DNA of 27,591 nucleotides, taken from contig DAIDBC010000021.1 of assembly GCA_027310265.1 (NCBI GenBank), positions 1-27,591 of the forward strand. The letters run 5' to 3'. The DNA comes from Candidatus Colwelliibacteriota bacterium (GTDB taxonomy: Bacteria; Patescibacteriota; Minisyncoccia; UBA6257; Colwellbacteraceae). A program made the position numbers and the translations under genes. The notes beneath the pieces are model-generated. The model ran no database searches. It was not told the origin of the DNA and saw only the letters and a list, made by a program, of their open reading frames with translations. Positions 7,586 through 15,499 of this stretch are shown piece by piece (the stretch's first letter is position 1; every line of letters starts with the position of its first letter).

Positions 7586-8173
7586 ATGGCGCCTACCAAC
7601 AATTATCCGAAATATAAAATCTGCGTTTCCGGAGCGGCGGAAACAAGTCACTGCGGCAAAGAAGCTTTCGAAACGGCGGAGGAATTGGGCCGCGAAATCG
7701 CCCGCCACGGTGCGGCGCTGGTTGATGGCGCAACCACCGGGTTCCCTTACTGGGCGGCAAAAGGGGCCAAGGAGGAGGGCGGTATTGTGGTCGGTGTTTC
7801 GCCGGCCTCATCAAAATTGGAGCACATTAGAGATTATGAGTTACCGATTGATCACCACGATTTGATAATTTATACCGGCAACGGCTACTCCGGCAGAAAC
7901 TTGCTTCTTACTCGTTCCGCCGACGCGGTGGTAGTCGGTTGCGGCAGGATGGGGACGATAAACGAGTTTACGATTGCATTTGAGGACAAGAAACCAATCG
8001 GTATTTTAGAAGGAGCGTGGGGCACGGATGAGTTGTTGAAAGAAATAATCATGAAATCCCACCGCGCCGAAGAAATGAAAGACAAAATAGTGCACGAGAA
8101 AGATCCAAAAACGCTTTTGGACAAACTCATCGCTATAATTAAAATTGAAGAGAGTCGCGACGGCATTAAATAA
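7586..8173 (+). CDS. LOG/SLOG-type Rossmann nucleotide-binding protein
   Basis: A 195-aa Rossmann-fold protein related to the LOG (lysine decarboxylase-like, TIGR00725) group. Visible elements are KICVSGAAET (11-20) as the first strand and loop, GATTGFPYWAAKGAKEEGGIVVG glycine-rich region split around residues 48-70, and the family's PGGxGTxxE-type phosphate loop in the altered form GCGRMGTINE (118-127), keeping GT and the catalytic-type Glu. Related proteins bind or hydrolyse nucleoside monophosphates or sense nucleotide derivatives. The PGG of true LOG enzymes is replaced by GCGRM, so cytokinin-riboside activity should not be assumed. It has its own TGATATAAT promoter and precedes the EF-like mini-protein by 38 bases. 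Confidence 0.75.
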   Translation: MAPTNNYPKYKICVSGAAETSHCGKEAFETAEELGREIARHGAALVDGATTGFPYWAAKGAKEEGGIVVGVSPASSKLEHIRDYELPIDHHDLIIYTGNGYSGRNLLLTRSADAVVVGCGRMGTINEFTIAFEDKKPIGILEGAWGTDELLKEIIMKSHRAEEMKDKIVHEKDPKTLLDKLIAIIKIEESRDGIK

Positions 8174-8211
8174 ATTCATCGCAAACCCAAAGGTCGAAAT
8201 TAAAATAGACA

Positions 8212-8475
8212 ATGGCTAAAAATCAGGAGCCAAAACCCATCGGCCAAGTCACCCACTACTTCGGCGGGATTAACGTAGCCATCGTGAAATTCTCCAAGGA
8301 AGTCCCCGCGGGCGCGACAGTGCGTTTTAAGGGGGCCACAACCGACTTTGCTCAGAAGGTTTCTGAGATGCAGTACGACCACAAGGCTATCACCGCAGCC
8401 AAGAAAGGTCAGGAGGTCGGGATCAAAGTGAAAGATCGGGTGCGCGAAGGTGATCAAGTTTTCGAAGAGGCTTAA
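8212..8475 (+). CDS. Translation elongation factor-like mini-protein (EF-Tu domain 2-like beta-barrel)
   Basis: An 87-aa stand-alone beta-barrel resembling domain 2 of translational GTPases. Strand patterns are IGQVTHYFGGINVAIVKF, AGATVRFKGATTDFAQKV and KKGQEVGIKVKDRVREGDQVFE, the last matching the typical G-x-x-V-G-I...V-x-x-G-D-x-V ending of EF-Tu domain 2. There is no GTPase domain. Such proteins are annotated as translation elongation factor-like in CPR bacteria and archaea; their function is not established. A TAAAAT five bases before the ATG could be its -10. The 3' end overlaps the permease start by 26 bases, which suggests coupled translation. Domain recognition is fairly good; a role is not inferred. 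Confidence 0.8.
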   Translation: MAKNQEPKPIGQVTHYFGGINVAIVKFSKEVPAGATVRFKGATTDFAQKVSEMQYDHKAITAAKKGQEVGIKVKDRVREGDQVFEEA

Positions 8476-9559
8476 AGAACTCGTAGTGCCGGCAACGATT
8501 CTCTCCGCCTCTATTATGGGGGCGGGGATGTTCTCTTTGCCGTACCTTTTTAATAAAGCCGGATTTGCGACCGGCGTTTTTTATCTGATTTTATTTGCCC
8601 CGGTACTCATCACGGCGCATTTCTTGTACAGCGAGGTAGTGCGCGAGACGCCGGGGGATCATCGCCTCTTAGGGTACGCTAAAATCTACCTCGGTTTGCC
8701 GGGGTGGATAACCGCCGCTCTTACGACCGGCTTAGGATTATTGCTTGTTTTTACGATTTTCCTCGCCCTTTCCTCGAGTTTTTTGAGACTCATTTTCCCC
8801 GCGCTTACCCCGCTCCAGGCCACGCTTATTTTTTGGGCCGCCGCCGTCTTGCCGCTTCTCATGAGGGTAAGCAAGATGGCGATTTTGGAGTCGGTAGCGG
8901 TTTTGGCGGTGGTCATCATTGCTCTGGGAATATTTGTGGTGGGAATCCTGCGCCCCGCCGCTGCAATTCCGTGGTTTAACCCGGCATTTATCCTTTTACC
9001 TTATGGCGCCGTACTCTTTTCGATGTATGGCCGCTCGGCCGTCTCGGTGGTTATGGATTATGCCGCAGAAAATGGTATCGATCGTGCCGGAGTGCGGCGC
9101 GCGATTACCTTGGGTACCCTGATCCCCGTTGCGGTGTATATTCTTTTTGTTATCGGCGTGGTCTTATTATCCAACAGAGTGTCGGTTGACGCCGTATCGG
9201 GTTTAGCTTACTTGCCGGGATACATTACAGTTGTGGTTGGTTATCTTGGTATTTTGTCTCTTTGGGAATCAAGCGTGGCGCTTTCCCGCGAGAGTACCGG
9301 TATCTTTGCCTACGACGTAGGTTTTGACGGTACGCTGGCTAAACTAGTCGTCGCCTTCATTCCACTCTCGCTTTATCTTTTGGGACTAAGCAATTTCGCG
9401 ATACTGGTCGGGATAGTTGGGGGAATCTTCCTCACACTCGAAGGCACAATGGTGGTTTTAATGTGGCAGAAGGCAAGTAATCGTCGCCCGTGGTGGAGCT
9501 ATGCCATAATTTTTCTTTTCCTCGCCGGCGCGCTTTATGAAGTCCTGAAAATAATCTAG
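8450..9559 (+). CDS. Amino-acid permease, APC superfamily (aromatic amino-acid permease-like)
   Basis: A 369-aa inner-membrane transporter with about eleven hydrophobic segments. The first helix carries PATILSASIMGAGMFSLPYL, close to the TM1 unwound glycine motif (GAGMxxLP) of the hydroxy/aromatic amino-acid permease branch. A GTG at 8450 is taken as the start, because the next ATG would cut into this essential helix. The start therefore overlaps the EF-like gene by 26 bases. Helix pairs such as FSMYGRSAVSVVMDY correspond to the TM6 region. Substrate cannot be read from the sequence; import of an amino acid fits an organism with few biosynthetic pathways. The gene ends 26 bases before tRNA-Arg. 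Confidence 0.82.
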   Translation: MIKFSKRLKELVVPATILSASIMGAGMFSLPYLFNKAGFATGVFYLILFAPVLITAHFLYSEVVRETPGDHRLLGYAKIYLGLPGWITAALTTGLGLLLVFTIFLALSSSFLRLIFPALTPLQATLIFWAAAVLPLLMRVSKMAILESVAVLAVVIIALGIFVVGILRPAAAIPWFNPAFILLPYGAVLFSMYGRSAVSVVMDYAAENGIDRAGVRRAITLGTLIPVAVYILFVIGVVLLSNRVSVDAVSGLAYLPGYITVVVGYLGILSLWESSVALSRESTGIFAYDVGFDGTLAKLVVAFIPLSLYLLGLSNFAILVGIVGGIFLTLEGTMVVLMWQKASNRRPWWSYAIIFLFLAGALYEVLKII

Positions 9560-9585
9560 GATAGGTACGACCATAAGAGCCTATC

Positions 9586-9657
9586 GCTCCCGTTGTGCAA
9601 TGGATAGGACATCTCCCTCCGAAGGAGAAGATACAGGTTCGATTCCTGTCGGGAGCA
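9586..9657 (+). tRNA. tRNA-Arg (anticodon CCG)
   Basis: A 72-nt cloverleaf. The acceptor stem GCTCCCG (9586-9592) pairs with CGGGAGC (9650-9656), with A as discriminator. The anticodon stem TCTCC/GGAGA encloses loop CTCCGAA, giving anticodon CCG. The T stem ACAGG/CCTGT encloses TTCGATT. The D arm is GTGC-loop-GGAC with one G-G mismatch. CCA is not encoded (ACAA follows). No clear promoter; CATAAG at about 9572 is the best -10-like sequence. An inverted repeat just downstream could fold with the T arm. Confidence 0.95.
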
Positions 9658-9675
9658 CAAAAATTACGACAGGAA
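9643..9675. repeat. Inverted repeat linking the tRNA T arm to its 3' flank
   Basis: TTCCTGTCG (9643-9651, inside the T arm and acceptor stem) is matched exactly in reverse complement by CGACAGGAA (9667-9675), with 15 bases between. If co-transcribed, this 9-bp hairpin would compete with tRNA folding or mark the 3' processing point. No T-run follows, so it is not a standard terminator. Confidence 0.6.
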
Positions 9676-9678
9676 CCA

Positions 9679-10347
9679 CTATTTACCGATATTCCCGGGG
9701 CCGTGATCCAAGATCGGCCCTTCTTCTTTGGCAACCGGAAGTATCAGATCCGGCACGAATAGAAGCAAGATTGCGCTGGAGAAAGATAGTATGCTTGCGG
9801 AGACAAAGATGGCGTTAAATCCGAATACGGCGGCAATCACGGAACCGATCGTTGCAGTTATACCCAAGACTATGCCGACCGCGGTTGAGTCCAGTGACCA
9901 GTCGAAAGCATAGTTCTTCTTGTCCAAATGTCGCGAAAAAATTGCCGACCAGGAGGGGGTGTACAAACCAAAGGATAACGCCTGTAGAAATACAACGAAA
10001 TACAATTCAGCGGTCGTTTTGACCAACACGAAAGATATCGCCGCAAATCCGGCCAGGATTAATCCGGAGACCAAGGCGTGGAAATCGTCACGTTCGCCGT
10101 CGTGTCTATCAAGGTATAGTGCCACCGGCATTTGGAAAATAGCCTTGGTTATCCAGTAGATGGTCGAGGCGATGCCAACGGTTAGTATCGTCGCGCCGGC
10201 GATGCGCTGGACCACGAACAGGGCGAAAACGGGAGTGATAAATCCCCAGCCGCCCCAGAAAAGCAGATCGGCGATCACAAAAAACCTGATCAACCGGCTT
10301 ATTTTAAAATCTTTCAAATTAAAACTAAGCTTGATATTGAGCTTCAT
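9679..10347 (-). CDS. Half-size (six-helix) major facilitator superfamily protein
   Basis: A 222-aa membrane protein corresponding to the N-terminal half of an MFS transporter. Six hydrophobic segments are visible: VIADLLFWGGWGFITPVFAL, a second around ASTIYWITKAIFQMPVAL, then VSGLILAGFAAISFVLV, YFVVFLQALSFGLYTPSW, VGIVLGITATIGSVIAAVFG and FVSASILSFSSAILLLFVPD. The loop between helices 2 and 3 has DRHDGERD, a recognisable motif A remnant. It stops cleanly, and the following DNA is tRNA and a convergent gene, so the second half has not been lost by a frameshift inside this window. Its ATG directly follows the ABC permease stop (TAAATG), placing it last in the MacAB-like operon. It may dimerise to make a full carrier; that is inference. 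Confidence 0.78.
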   Translation of the reverse strand: MKLNIKLSFNLKDFKISRLIRFFVIADLLFWGGWGFITPVFALFVVQRIAGATILTVGIASTIYWITKAIFQMPVALYLDRHDGERDDFHALVSGLILAGFAAISFVLVKTTAELYFVVFLQALSFGLYTPSWSAIFSRHLDKKNYAFDWSLDSTAVGIVLGITATIGSVIAAVFGFNAIFVSASILSFSSAILLLFVPDLILPVAKEEGPILDHGPGNIGK

Positions 10348-11586
10348 TTACTCGTATCTTAGCGCGTCAACCGGGTTTAGTCGTGCGGCGTGCAGCGCCG
10401 GATAAATACCGAACACCAGTCCGACCGAGGCGGCGACAGCAAGCCCCCAAATCGCACCGGCGACCGGAAAGCTGTAGAGCCAGCCCAAACCCAGAATCTT
10501 GCTTAATATAAGAGCGGTTATAAACGAGAGCGAAGATCCCAGCAGGATGCCCCCGATTCCTCCGGTTGCGGTTAAGATTGTCGCCTCAAGTAGAAATTGT
10601 GCAAGGATATCGCGCTCGGTTGCGCCCAATGCCTTGCGCAGGCCGATTTCCTTCGTGCGCTCCGTGACCGACACGAGCATGATATTCATAATCCCGATTC
10701 CGCCGACCAGAAGGGAAATTGCAGCGACCGCGGCGACAAAGAGCGTGAAAACACTAGTCACCGTTCCCGCTATCGCCATCGCCTGAGCTTGGGTCTCAAC
10801 AAAGAAATCGTCTTTTGAAGGATCGGTTATGTTGTGTAAATTGCGCAGAGTTATTTTTATATCCTCGACAGTTTGAGGTACGTCGGCCTCGCTGTCGGCC
10901 TCGACGACTAGTCGGTGGAAATACTTTATACCGAAGACGTATTGCTGGGCGGTGGTATAAGGAATAATTGCCGCTTCATCGAAGTTGAGGAACGATGACT
11001 GACCACTGTTGGAGAAAACGCCGATAACCCTGAAACTCTGGTTTTTAATTCTTATTTTTTGGCCGATGGCGTCGTCATTGCCGAACAACTGTTTCTTCAC
11101 TTTCGATCCGATAATGGCCACGCTGGAGTAACTTTTTACTTCGTCGTCGTTGAACAACCGTCCGACCGACGGATAAACGTTGTAGATTTTGGCGAAGAGA
11201 CTGGTCACGCCGAAAACGGTTGGGCGGTAAGCGTTATTGCCGAACGAAGCCGTCTCGCCGCCGAAAAGCACCGGCATAATAGTGTCAAGGTGAGGAACAT
11301 TATTTTTATTCTCAAGCGCAGCAAGATCGCGATCTTTCAGCGAGTCAGTGAAAGTAGATAGAATATTGGTTAAGCCGGTGGGTTGTCTGCCGGGGATGAC
11401 AACAATGGTGCGCGGGCCGATCGCTTGGATTTGGCTCAAGATTAAACTCTGCGCTCCCTGTCCCAGAGACATAACCAGGATTATCGCGGCTATGCCGATT
11501 ACTATTCCCAGGATAGTTAAGAGCGAGCGGGACTTGTGTGCGCGTAAGCCGGATAGCGAAGTTTTAACGACGTACTTAATGATCAT
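10348..11586 (-). CDS. MacB-type ABC transporter permease
   Basis: A 412-aa FtsX/MacB-family permease. One N-terminal helix (SLLTILGIVIGIAAIILVMSL) is followed by a large extracytoplasmic MacB periplasmic core domain (about residues 45-270), then three C-terminal helices. The FtsX signature runs from LLVGGIGIMNIMLVSVTERT into KEIGLRKALGATERDI. It ends with ALHAARLNPVDALRYE, the classic C-terminal A-x-x-x-x-P-x-x-A-L-R-x-E of the family. Type VII ABC systems transmit mechanical force across the membrane rather than moving substrate through the permease. The gene overlaps the ATPase by ATGA and abuts the half-MFS gene. The ATPase is encoded separately, unlike Proteobacterial MacB where it is fused. 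Confidence 0.93.
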   Translation of the reverse strand: MIIKYVVKTSLSGLRAHKSRSLLTILGIVIGIAAIILVMSLGQGAQSLILSQIQAIGPRTIVVIPGRQPTGLTNILSTFTDSLKDRDLAALENKNNVPHLDTIMPVLFGGETASFGNNAYRPTVFGVTSLFAKIYNVYPSVGRLFNDDEVKSYSSVAIIGSKVKKQLFGNDDAIGQKIRIKNQSFRVIGVFSNSGQSSFLNFDEAAIIPYTTAQQYVFGIKYFHRLVVEADSEADVPQTVEDIKITLRNLHNITDPSKDDFFVETQAQAMAIAGTVTSVFTLFVAAVAAISLLVGGIGIMNIMLVSVTERTKEIGLRKALGATERDILAQFLLEATILTATGGIGGILLGSSLSFITALILSKILGLGWLYSFPVAGAIWGLAVAASVGLVFGIYPALHAARLNPVDALRYE

Positions 11587-12299
11587 TTAACGAAGATATT
11601 GCCGTTGCGGCGGCGCTTTACCGCGGTATCGCTTTCTATCCTGCCGTCGTGGATGCGTAAGATGCGTTCGGCGTGTTCAGCGGTGTAAGTTTCGTGGGTG
11701 ATCAGGATAATGGTGTGATGATGTTCTTCGTTTAGGCGCTGTATCGTCTCCATCACCAACTGGCCCGATTTAGAGTCCAAGTTTCCGGTCGGCTCGTCGG
11801 CGAAGAGAACTTCCGGGTCGAGTACCAGGGCACGCGCGATTGCCACCCGTTGTCTTTCGCCTCCGGAGAGCTGGGAAGGATCGTGAGCCAAGCGGTTAGA
11901 CAAGCCGACCGATTCGATCGATTTTAGCGCCAACCCATCCCACTGCGACTCCGGCACGTCGGAATAGAGAAGTGGCAGCTTAACATTATCAAGCACCGAA
12001 GAACGGGCAAGTAGGTTGAACGTCTGAAAAACAAAACCCATCTTTTTGTTCCGCACGTGCGCCAACCCCAGATCGTTGTAGTCGTCAATGGCCTTGCCGT
12101 CGAAGAGGTAAGTGCCGCCGGTCTGACGGTCGAGGAAGCCCAAAATATGCAGTAGGGTTGATTTACCCGACCCAGACGGGCCCATAATGGCGATGAAACC
12201 ACCCTTTTCTATGTCGAAAGAGACCCCGCGCAGGGCCGGGGTGGATATCCCATCGTCGGCGTAAATCTTCTCCAGATTTTTAACCGAGATCAAAGGCAT
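11583..12299 (-). CDS. MacB/LolD-type ABC transporter ATPase
   Basis: A 238-aa nucleotide-binding subunit. Motifs are all intact: Walker A GPSGSGKST, Q-loop FVFQTFNLLARSSVLDNV, signature LSGGERQRVAIARAL, Walker B VLFADEPTGNLD and the switch His in ILITHE. The LFADEPTGNLDSKSG block is characteristic of the MacB/LolD/FtsE branch. It lies between the membrane-fusion protein (11-base gap, with a weak AAGG nine bases before the ATG) and the permease (ATGA overlap). It should energise the permease from the cytoplasmic face. The C-terminus RRRNGNIFVK is basic and lineage-specific. Confident family call; substrate unknown. Confidence 0.95.
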   Translation of the reverse strand: MPLISVKNLEKIYADDGISTPALRGVSFDIEKGGFIAIMGPSGSGKSTLLHILGFLDRQTGGTYLFDGKAIDDYNDLGLAHVRNKKMGFVFQTFNLLARSSVLDNVKLPLLYSDVPESQWDGLALKSIESVGLSNRLAHDPSQLSGGERQRVAIARALVLDPEVLFADEPTGNLDSKSGQLVMETIQRLNEEHHHTIILITHETYTAEHAERILRIHDGRIESDTAVKRRRNGNIFVK

Positions 12300-12310
12300 T
12301 GGTGTGGACC

Positions 12311-13759
12311 TTATTGAGTTGACGGAATCGCCACGATTTCATTCCCCTCGTTCAAGCCCTGCGTAACCTCCACGTTGCCGTCGGAACCTCTAAGGCCGGT
12401 CTGAACTTGCCGCTCGACCGTATTTTTACCGTCGAACAAGAGGACGAATATTTTGCCGTTTCTGGCGAAAGATGAACGCTGCGGGATCACGAGTACGTTT
12501 TGGTGTTCGTTGGTCAGAATGGTCAGGTTGGCCGTCATGCCGGGCTTGATGCGGTCATCTGTTTTCGCGAGCTTCAATTTTGTTTTGTAGGTAGCAACGC
12601 CTTCGACGATTGTCTGCGCCGGGTCGATGCTTATCACACTCGCCTCGAAAACAATGTTGTTGCCGTAGGCATCGAGCGTGAACTCCGCCGGATCGCCCAC
12701 TTTTATTTTCGCGATGTCGACTTCGGCTACGTTGGCCTCAATTTGGAGTCGGTCGCCTGAAATTACCGAGACTATGGTGATGTTTGCAGCGGCAATCTCG
12801 CCGACGTTTGCGTTCTGCGCCGTAACCGTGCCGTTGATCGGTGAGCGCAGAACTGTTTTAGCAAGTTGCGCCTGGATCAGTGCGACATTCGCCTGTGCTT
12901 GAGTGAGCACGGCCTGCTGCGAACTTATATCCTGGGGATTCTGCGCTACTGCCAGTTTCTGCGCCGAGATGGTGTTGGCCAAAGTGTTCAGATTGGTAAG
13001 AGCAAGAGCAACTTCGGTTCGGGCAGTAGTTATTGCGGTTTTGTATGTGGCTGACGGCGTGGTCGAGTTGATCACCGCGTCCATTACCTCGTTCAAAAAC
13101 GTCATCACAATCTGCAGGCGCGCCTGCCCGTTTTTTAGCGCCTGGTCCAGCGCGTCGTTTGCGGAGGAGTCAGACAAGGCGTTTAGTTCGCCACGCCAGG
13201 TAGACAACGCCGTTCCTATTTTGGTGCGATCATTTTGGAGGGCGGTCTGAGTCTGCGACAGGTATGAATAGGGATTGTTGATAAATTGATCAACTTGATT
13301 GCGCACCGCGTCATCTGCCTTGGAATACGAGTCATTTAGGGTGTTTATAACTCCGGCGTAATCATTGGCGAGATCTTGTTGGGCCTTGCCCAGTTTTAAA
13401 GAGTCGAGCTTGGCCTGTTGGGTGTCGATGTTTGCCTGCGCCTGGGCCAGCTGCGCGGAAAGTTCGCTCGAATCAAGCACAACCAGCGCTTCTCCAACCT
13501 GTACCTTATTGCCGACGTCAGCGTTTATCTGCGTTACCCGGCCACCCTTTTCGAAGGCAAGCTTGATGTCGCTCGCCGGCTCAACATTCCCGGTTACGAT
13601 AACTTCCTCTTTTATGTCCCCGCGGACGACAGTCACCAAGCCCTGTGTGTTCTTATCAGAGTAAACAGAGCGGTAAATCAGAAATCCGGCTACGGCTACA
13701 GCCAATAACCCGATCGTTATATTTTTTCCGGTTAAAAGCGAGCGCAGCCCTGCGAACAT
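12311..13759 (-). CDS. MacA/HlyD-type membrane-fusion (periplasmic adaptor) protein
   Basis: A 482-aa adaptor for the ABC exporter encoded downstream. It has an N-terminal anchor helix (ITIGLLAVAVAGFLIY, about residues 15-30). A first barrel-sandwich half follows (EPASDIKLAFEKGGRVTQINADVGNKV, split here around residue 70). Next is a long alpha-hairpin rich in Ala/Gln (LAQAQANIDTQQAKLDSLKL and, on return, AVLTQAQANVALIQAQLAK), then the second lipoyl half TVLRSPINGTVTAQNANVGE and beta-barrel domains ending EGNEIVAIPSTQ. The hairpin between roughly residues 100 and 300 is longer than usual. CPR cells are thought to lack a classical outer membrane, so the adaptor probably acts at the cell surface. 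First gene of the four-gene operon; no strong promoter is evident. Confidence 0.93.
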   Translation of the reverse strand: MFAGLRSLLTGKNITIGLLAVAVAGFLIYRSVYSDKNTQGLVTVVRGDIKEEVIVTGNVEPASDIKLAFEKGGRVTQINADVGNKVQVGEALVVLDSSELSAQLAQAQANIDTQQAKLDSLKLGKAQQDLANDYAGVINTLNDSYSKADDAVRNQVDQFINNPYSYLSQTQTALQNDRTKIGTALSTWRGELNALSDSSANDALDQALKNGQARLQIVMTFLNEVMDAVINSTTPSATYKTAITTARTEVALALTNLNTLANTISAQKLAVAQNPQDISSQQAVLTQAQANVALIQAQLAKTVLRSPINGTVTAQNANVGEIAAANITIVSVISGDRLQIEANVAEVDIAKIKVGDPAEFTLDAYGNNIVFEASVISIDPAQTIVEGVATYKTKLKLAKTDDRIKPGMTANLTILTNEHQNVLVIPQRSSFARNGKIFVLLFDGKNTVERQVQTGLRGSDGNVEVTQGLNEGNEIVAIPSTQ

Positions 13760-13811
13760 ATTGTTTCTACATAATCATCGGACTTATTGGCTGATAAATC
13801 AACCGCGGTTC

Positions 13812-13820
13812 TGATATTAT
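13812..13820 (+). promoter_or_regulatory. Extended -10 promoter of the Kef-type antiporter
   Basis: TGATATTAT is an extended -10 (TG, A, TATTAT; five of six in the hexamer). The ATG at 13829 lies 8 nt beyond, so the mRNA should be leaderless. This also argues against the earlier in-frame TTG at 13787, which would be upstream of the transcript. Confidence 0.6.
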
Positions 13821-13828
13821 TAAACCTA

Positions 13829-15499
13829 ATGACGCTTTTCACTGGATTAGTCATCGCGGTGATTTTGGCCGCGGCCTGTGGCATCATCGCACGCGTTTTA
13901 AAACAACCTACGCTTTTGGGCTTTATCGCTGCTGGTCTTGCGGTGGGCGCCTTCGGCGGTATCGCGCGCTTTAATATAGATGTGATCGACAGTTTGTCTT
14001 CCCTGGGTATAGCCTTCCTGCTTTTTTTGGTGGGATTGGATATGGATTTGCGCGATCTGCGCCATGTGGGACGCCACGCCGTGATCGTTGGCGTAGGGCA
14101 GGTGCTCATCACTTCCGGATTGGGCTTCGCTCTAAGCCGTGCGCTGGGATTTGGAAACACCGCCTCTTTCTACGTCGCCGCCGCTCTGACTTTTTCTTCA
14201 ACGATTATTGTCATAAAACTCTTGTCGGAGAAAAAGGATTTGAAAAGTCTTTACGGTCGGATTGTGGTCGGCGTTCTGCTTATCCAGGATTTCGTGGCGA
14301 TGTTTATACTCCTCGCGCTTTCCGGATCGGGTGGCCCAACTTGGTTTACGGTTCCAATCAGCTTAGTGAGGGGCGTTATCTTCGGGGCGGTGATGCTTTT
14401 TGCTTCCCGCTATCTGCCAAAGTTGTTGGATTGGCTGGGCCATTCCCAGGAGCTACTGTACCTTTTCAGCATCGCCTGGGCCCTCGGCGTCTCGGCGCTG
14501 GCCGCTTCGCCGCTCGTAGGATTATCCATCGAAGTGGGCGGTTTGATTGCCGGACTCACGCTCGCCAACTCTTCGGAGCATTTTCAAATCTCCAGCCGTT
14601 TACGTCCGCTTAGGGATTTCTTTGTGATGCTCTTTTTCTTCGGCCTGGGCGCCAAACTGATTTTCAGTGCCGGGGCAATAATGGTTACGCCGCTGGTCCT
14701 TTTTACCTTGTTCGTCTTGGTCGGCAATCCGTTGGTTGTGCTTCTGATTATGAGCGTGCTGGGATACCGTGCGAGAACCTCGTTTCTGGCAAGCATTACT
14801 GTAGCGCAGATTTCAGAGTTCAGCTTGGTTCTAATCGCCCTAGGTTACCGTTTGGGGCACATCACCTCCGGCGAAGCATCACTTGTCACCCTAGTCGGGG
14901 TGATAACGATATTTATTTCTTCGTACCTCATCACTTACGGCGACACGGTTTATCGTTCATTAAAGCCGTTCCTTAAATTATTCGAGCGGCACAGGACGAG
15001 AGCAGAAGAAGAACTGCCGCAGGAGAAGTTCGCCGGGCACGTAGTTCTTATCGGCGCGCATCGGATGGGTGGTACAATTTTGACCGCGCTTGAGGCCGCG
15101 GGCGAGAAAACGCTTATCGTCGATTTCGACCCTACGGTCGTGAGGCTGCTAAAGAGTCGCGGTAAAGCCGCGGTTTACGGAGACATTACCGACGCCGATA
15201 TTCGCGAGGCGGCAGGATTCAAAAATGCCCGCGCGATCATCTCAACCGCTCCGGATTTTCGAGACAACGTTGCGATTCTCGAAGCTGCGCGGCGTTCCAA
15301 TCCCAAAACCAAAGTTATCCTTACGGCCGACAACGAACGGGAAGGGCACAAACTCTACGAAATTGGAGCAGACTATGTTTTAATCCCGCATTTTATCGGC
15401 GGGGTGGAGCTGGCGCACTTTATCCTGAAGAACCACGACTTTAAGGGGCTTGCCGAGTTGAAACGACACGACCTAGAAGTATTGCGCGGGGTGGCTTAA
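13829..15499 (+). CDS. Kef/CPA2-type monovalent cation:proton antiporter with TrkA-N domain
   Basis: A 556-aa protein: an N-terminal CPA2 Na+/H+ exchanger domain with about twelve helices (residues 1-380), then a cytoplasmic TrkA-N (RCK) Rossmann domain (about 405-530). Membrane-domain marks include LLFLVGLDMDLRDLRH, FSSTIIVIKLLSEK and LVGLSIEVGGLIAGLTLANS. The RCK part shows HVVLIGAHRMGGTILTALEAAG; the glycine pattern is G-x-H-R-M-G-G rather than the usual G-x-G-x-x-G. Next are the acidic end of strand 2 LIVDFDP, and GDITDADIREAAGF. It should exchange K+ or Na+ for protons under nucleotide or redox control. Its TAA overlaps the convergent UDG stop by four bases (TTAA). Confidence 0.9.
   Translation: MTLFTGLVIAVILAAACGIIARVLKQPTLLGFIAAGLAVGAFGGIARFNIDVIDSLSSLGIAFLLFLVGLDMDLRDLRHVGRHAVIVGVGQVLITSGLGFALSRALGFGNTASFYVAAALTFSSTIIVIKLLSEKKDLKSLYGRIVVGVLLIQDFVAMFILLALSGSGGPTWFTVPISLVRGVIFGAVMLFASRYLPKLLDWLGHSQELLYLFSIAWALGVSALAASPLVGLSIEVGGLIAGLTLANSSEHFQISSRLRPLRDFFVMLFFFGLGAKLIFSAGAIMVTPLVLFTLFVLVGNPLVVLLIMSVLGYRARTSFLASITVAQISEFSLVLIALGYRLGHITSGEASLVTLVGVITIFISSYLITYGDTVYRSLKPFLKLFERHRTRAEEELPQEKFAGHVVLIGAHRMGGTILTALEAAGEKTLIVDFDPTVVRLLKSRGKAAVYGDITDADIREAAGFKNARAIISTAPDFRDNVAILEAARRSNPKTKVILTADNEREGHKLYEIGADYVLIPHFIGGVELAHFILKNHDFKGLAELKRHDLEVLRGVA

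Noticed and set aside
9560..9585. GATAGG/CCTATC inverted repeat between the permease stop and tRNA-Arg
   Set aside because: Six-base stem with a 14-base loop and no U-run; not a credible terminator.
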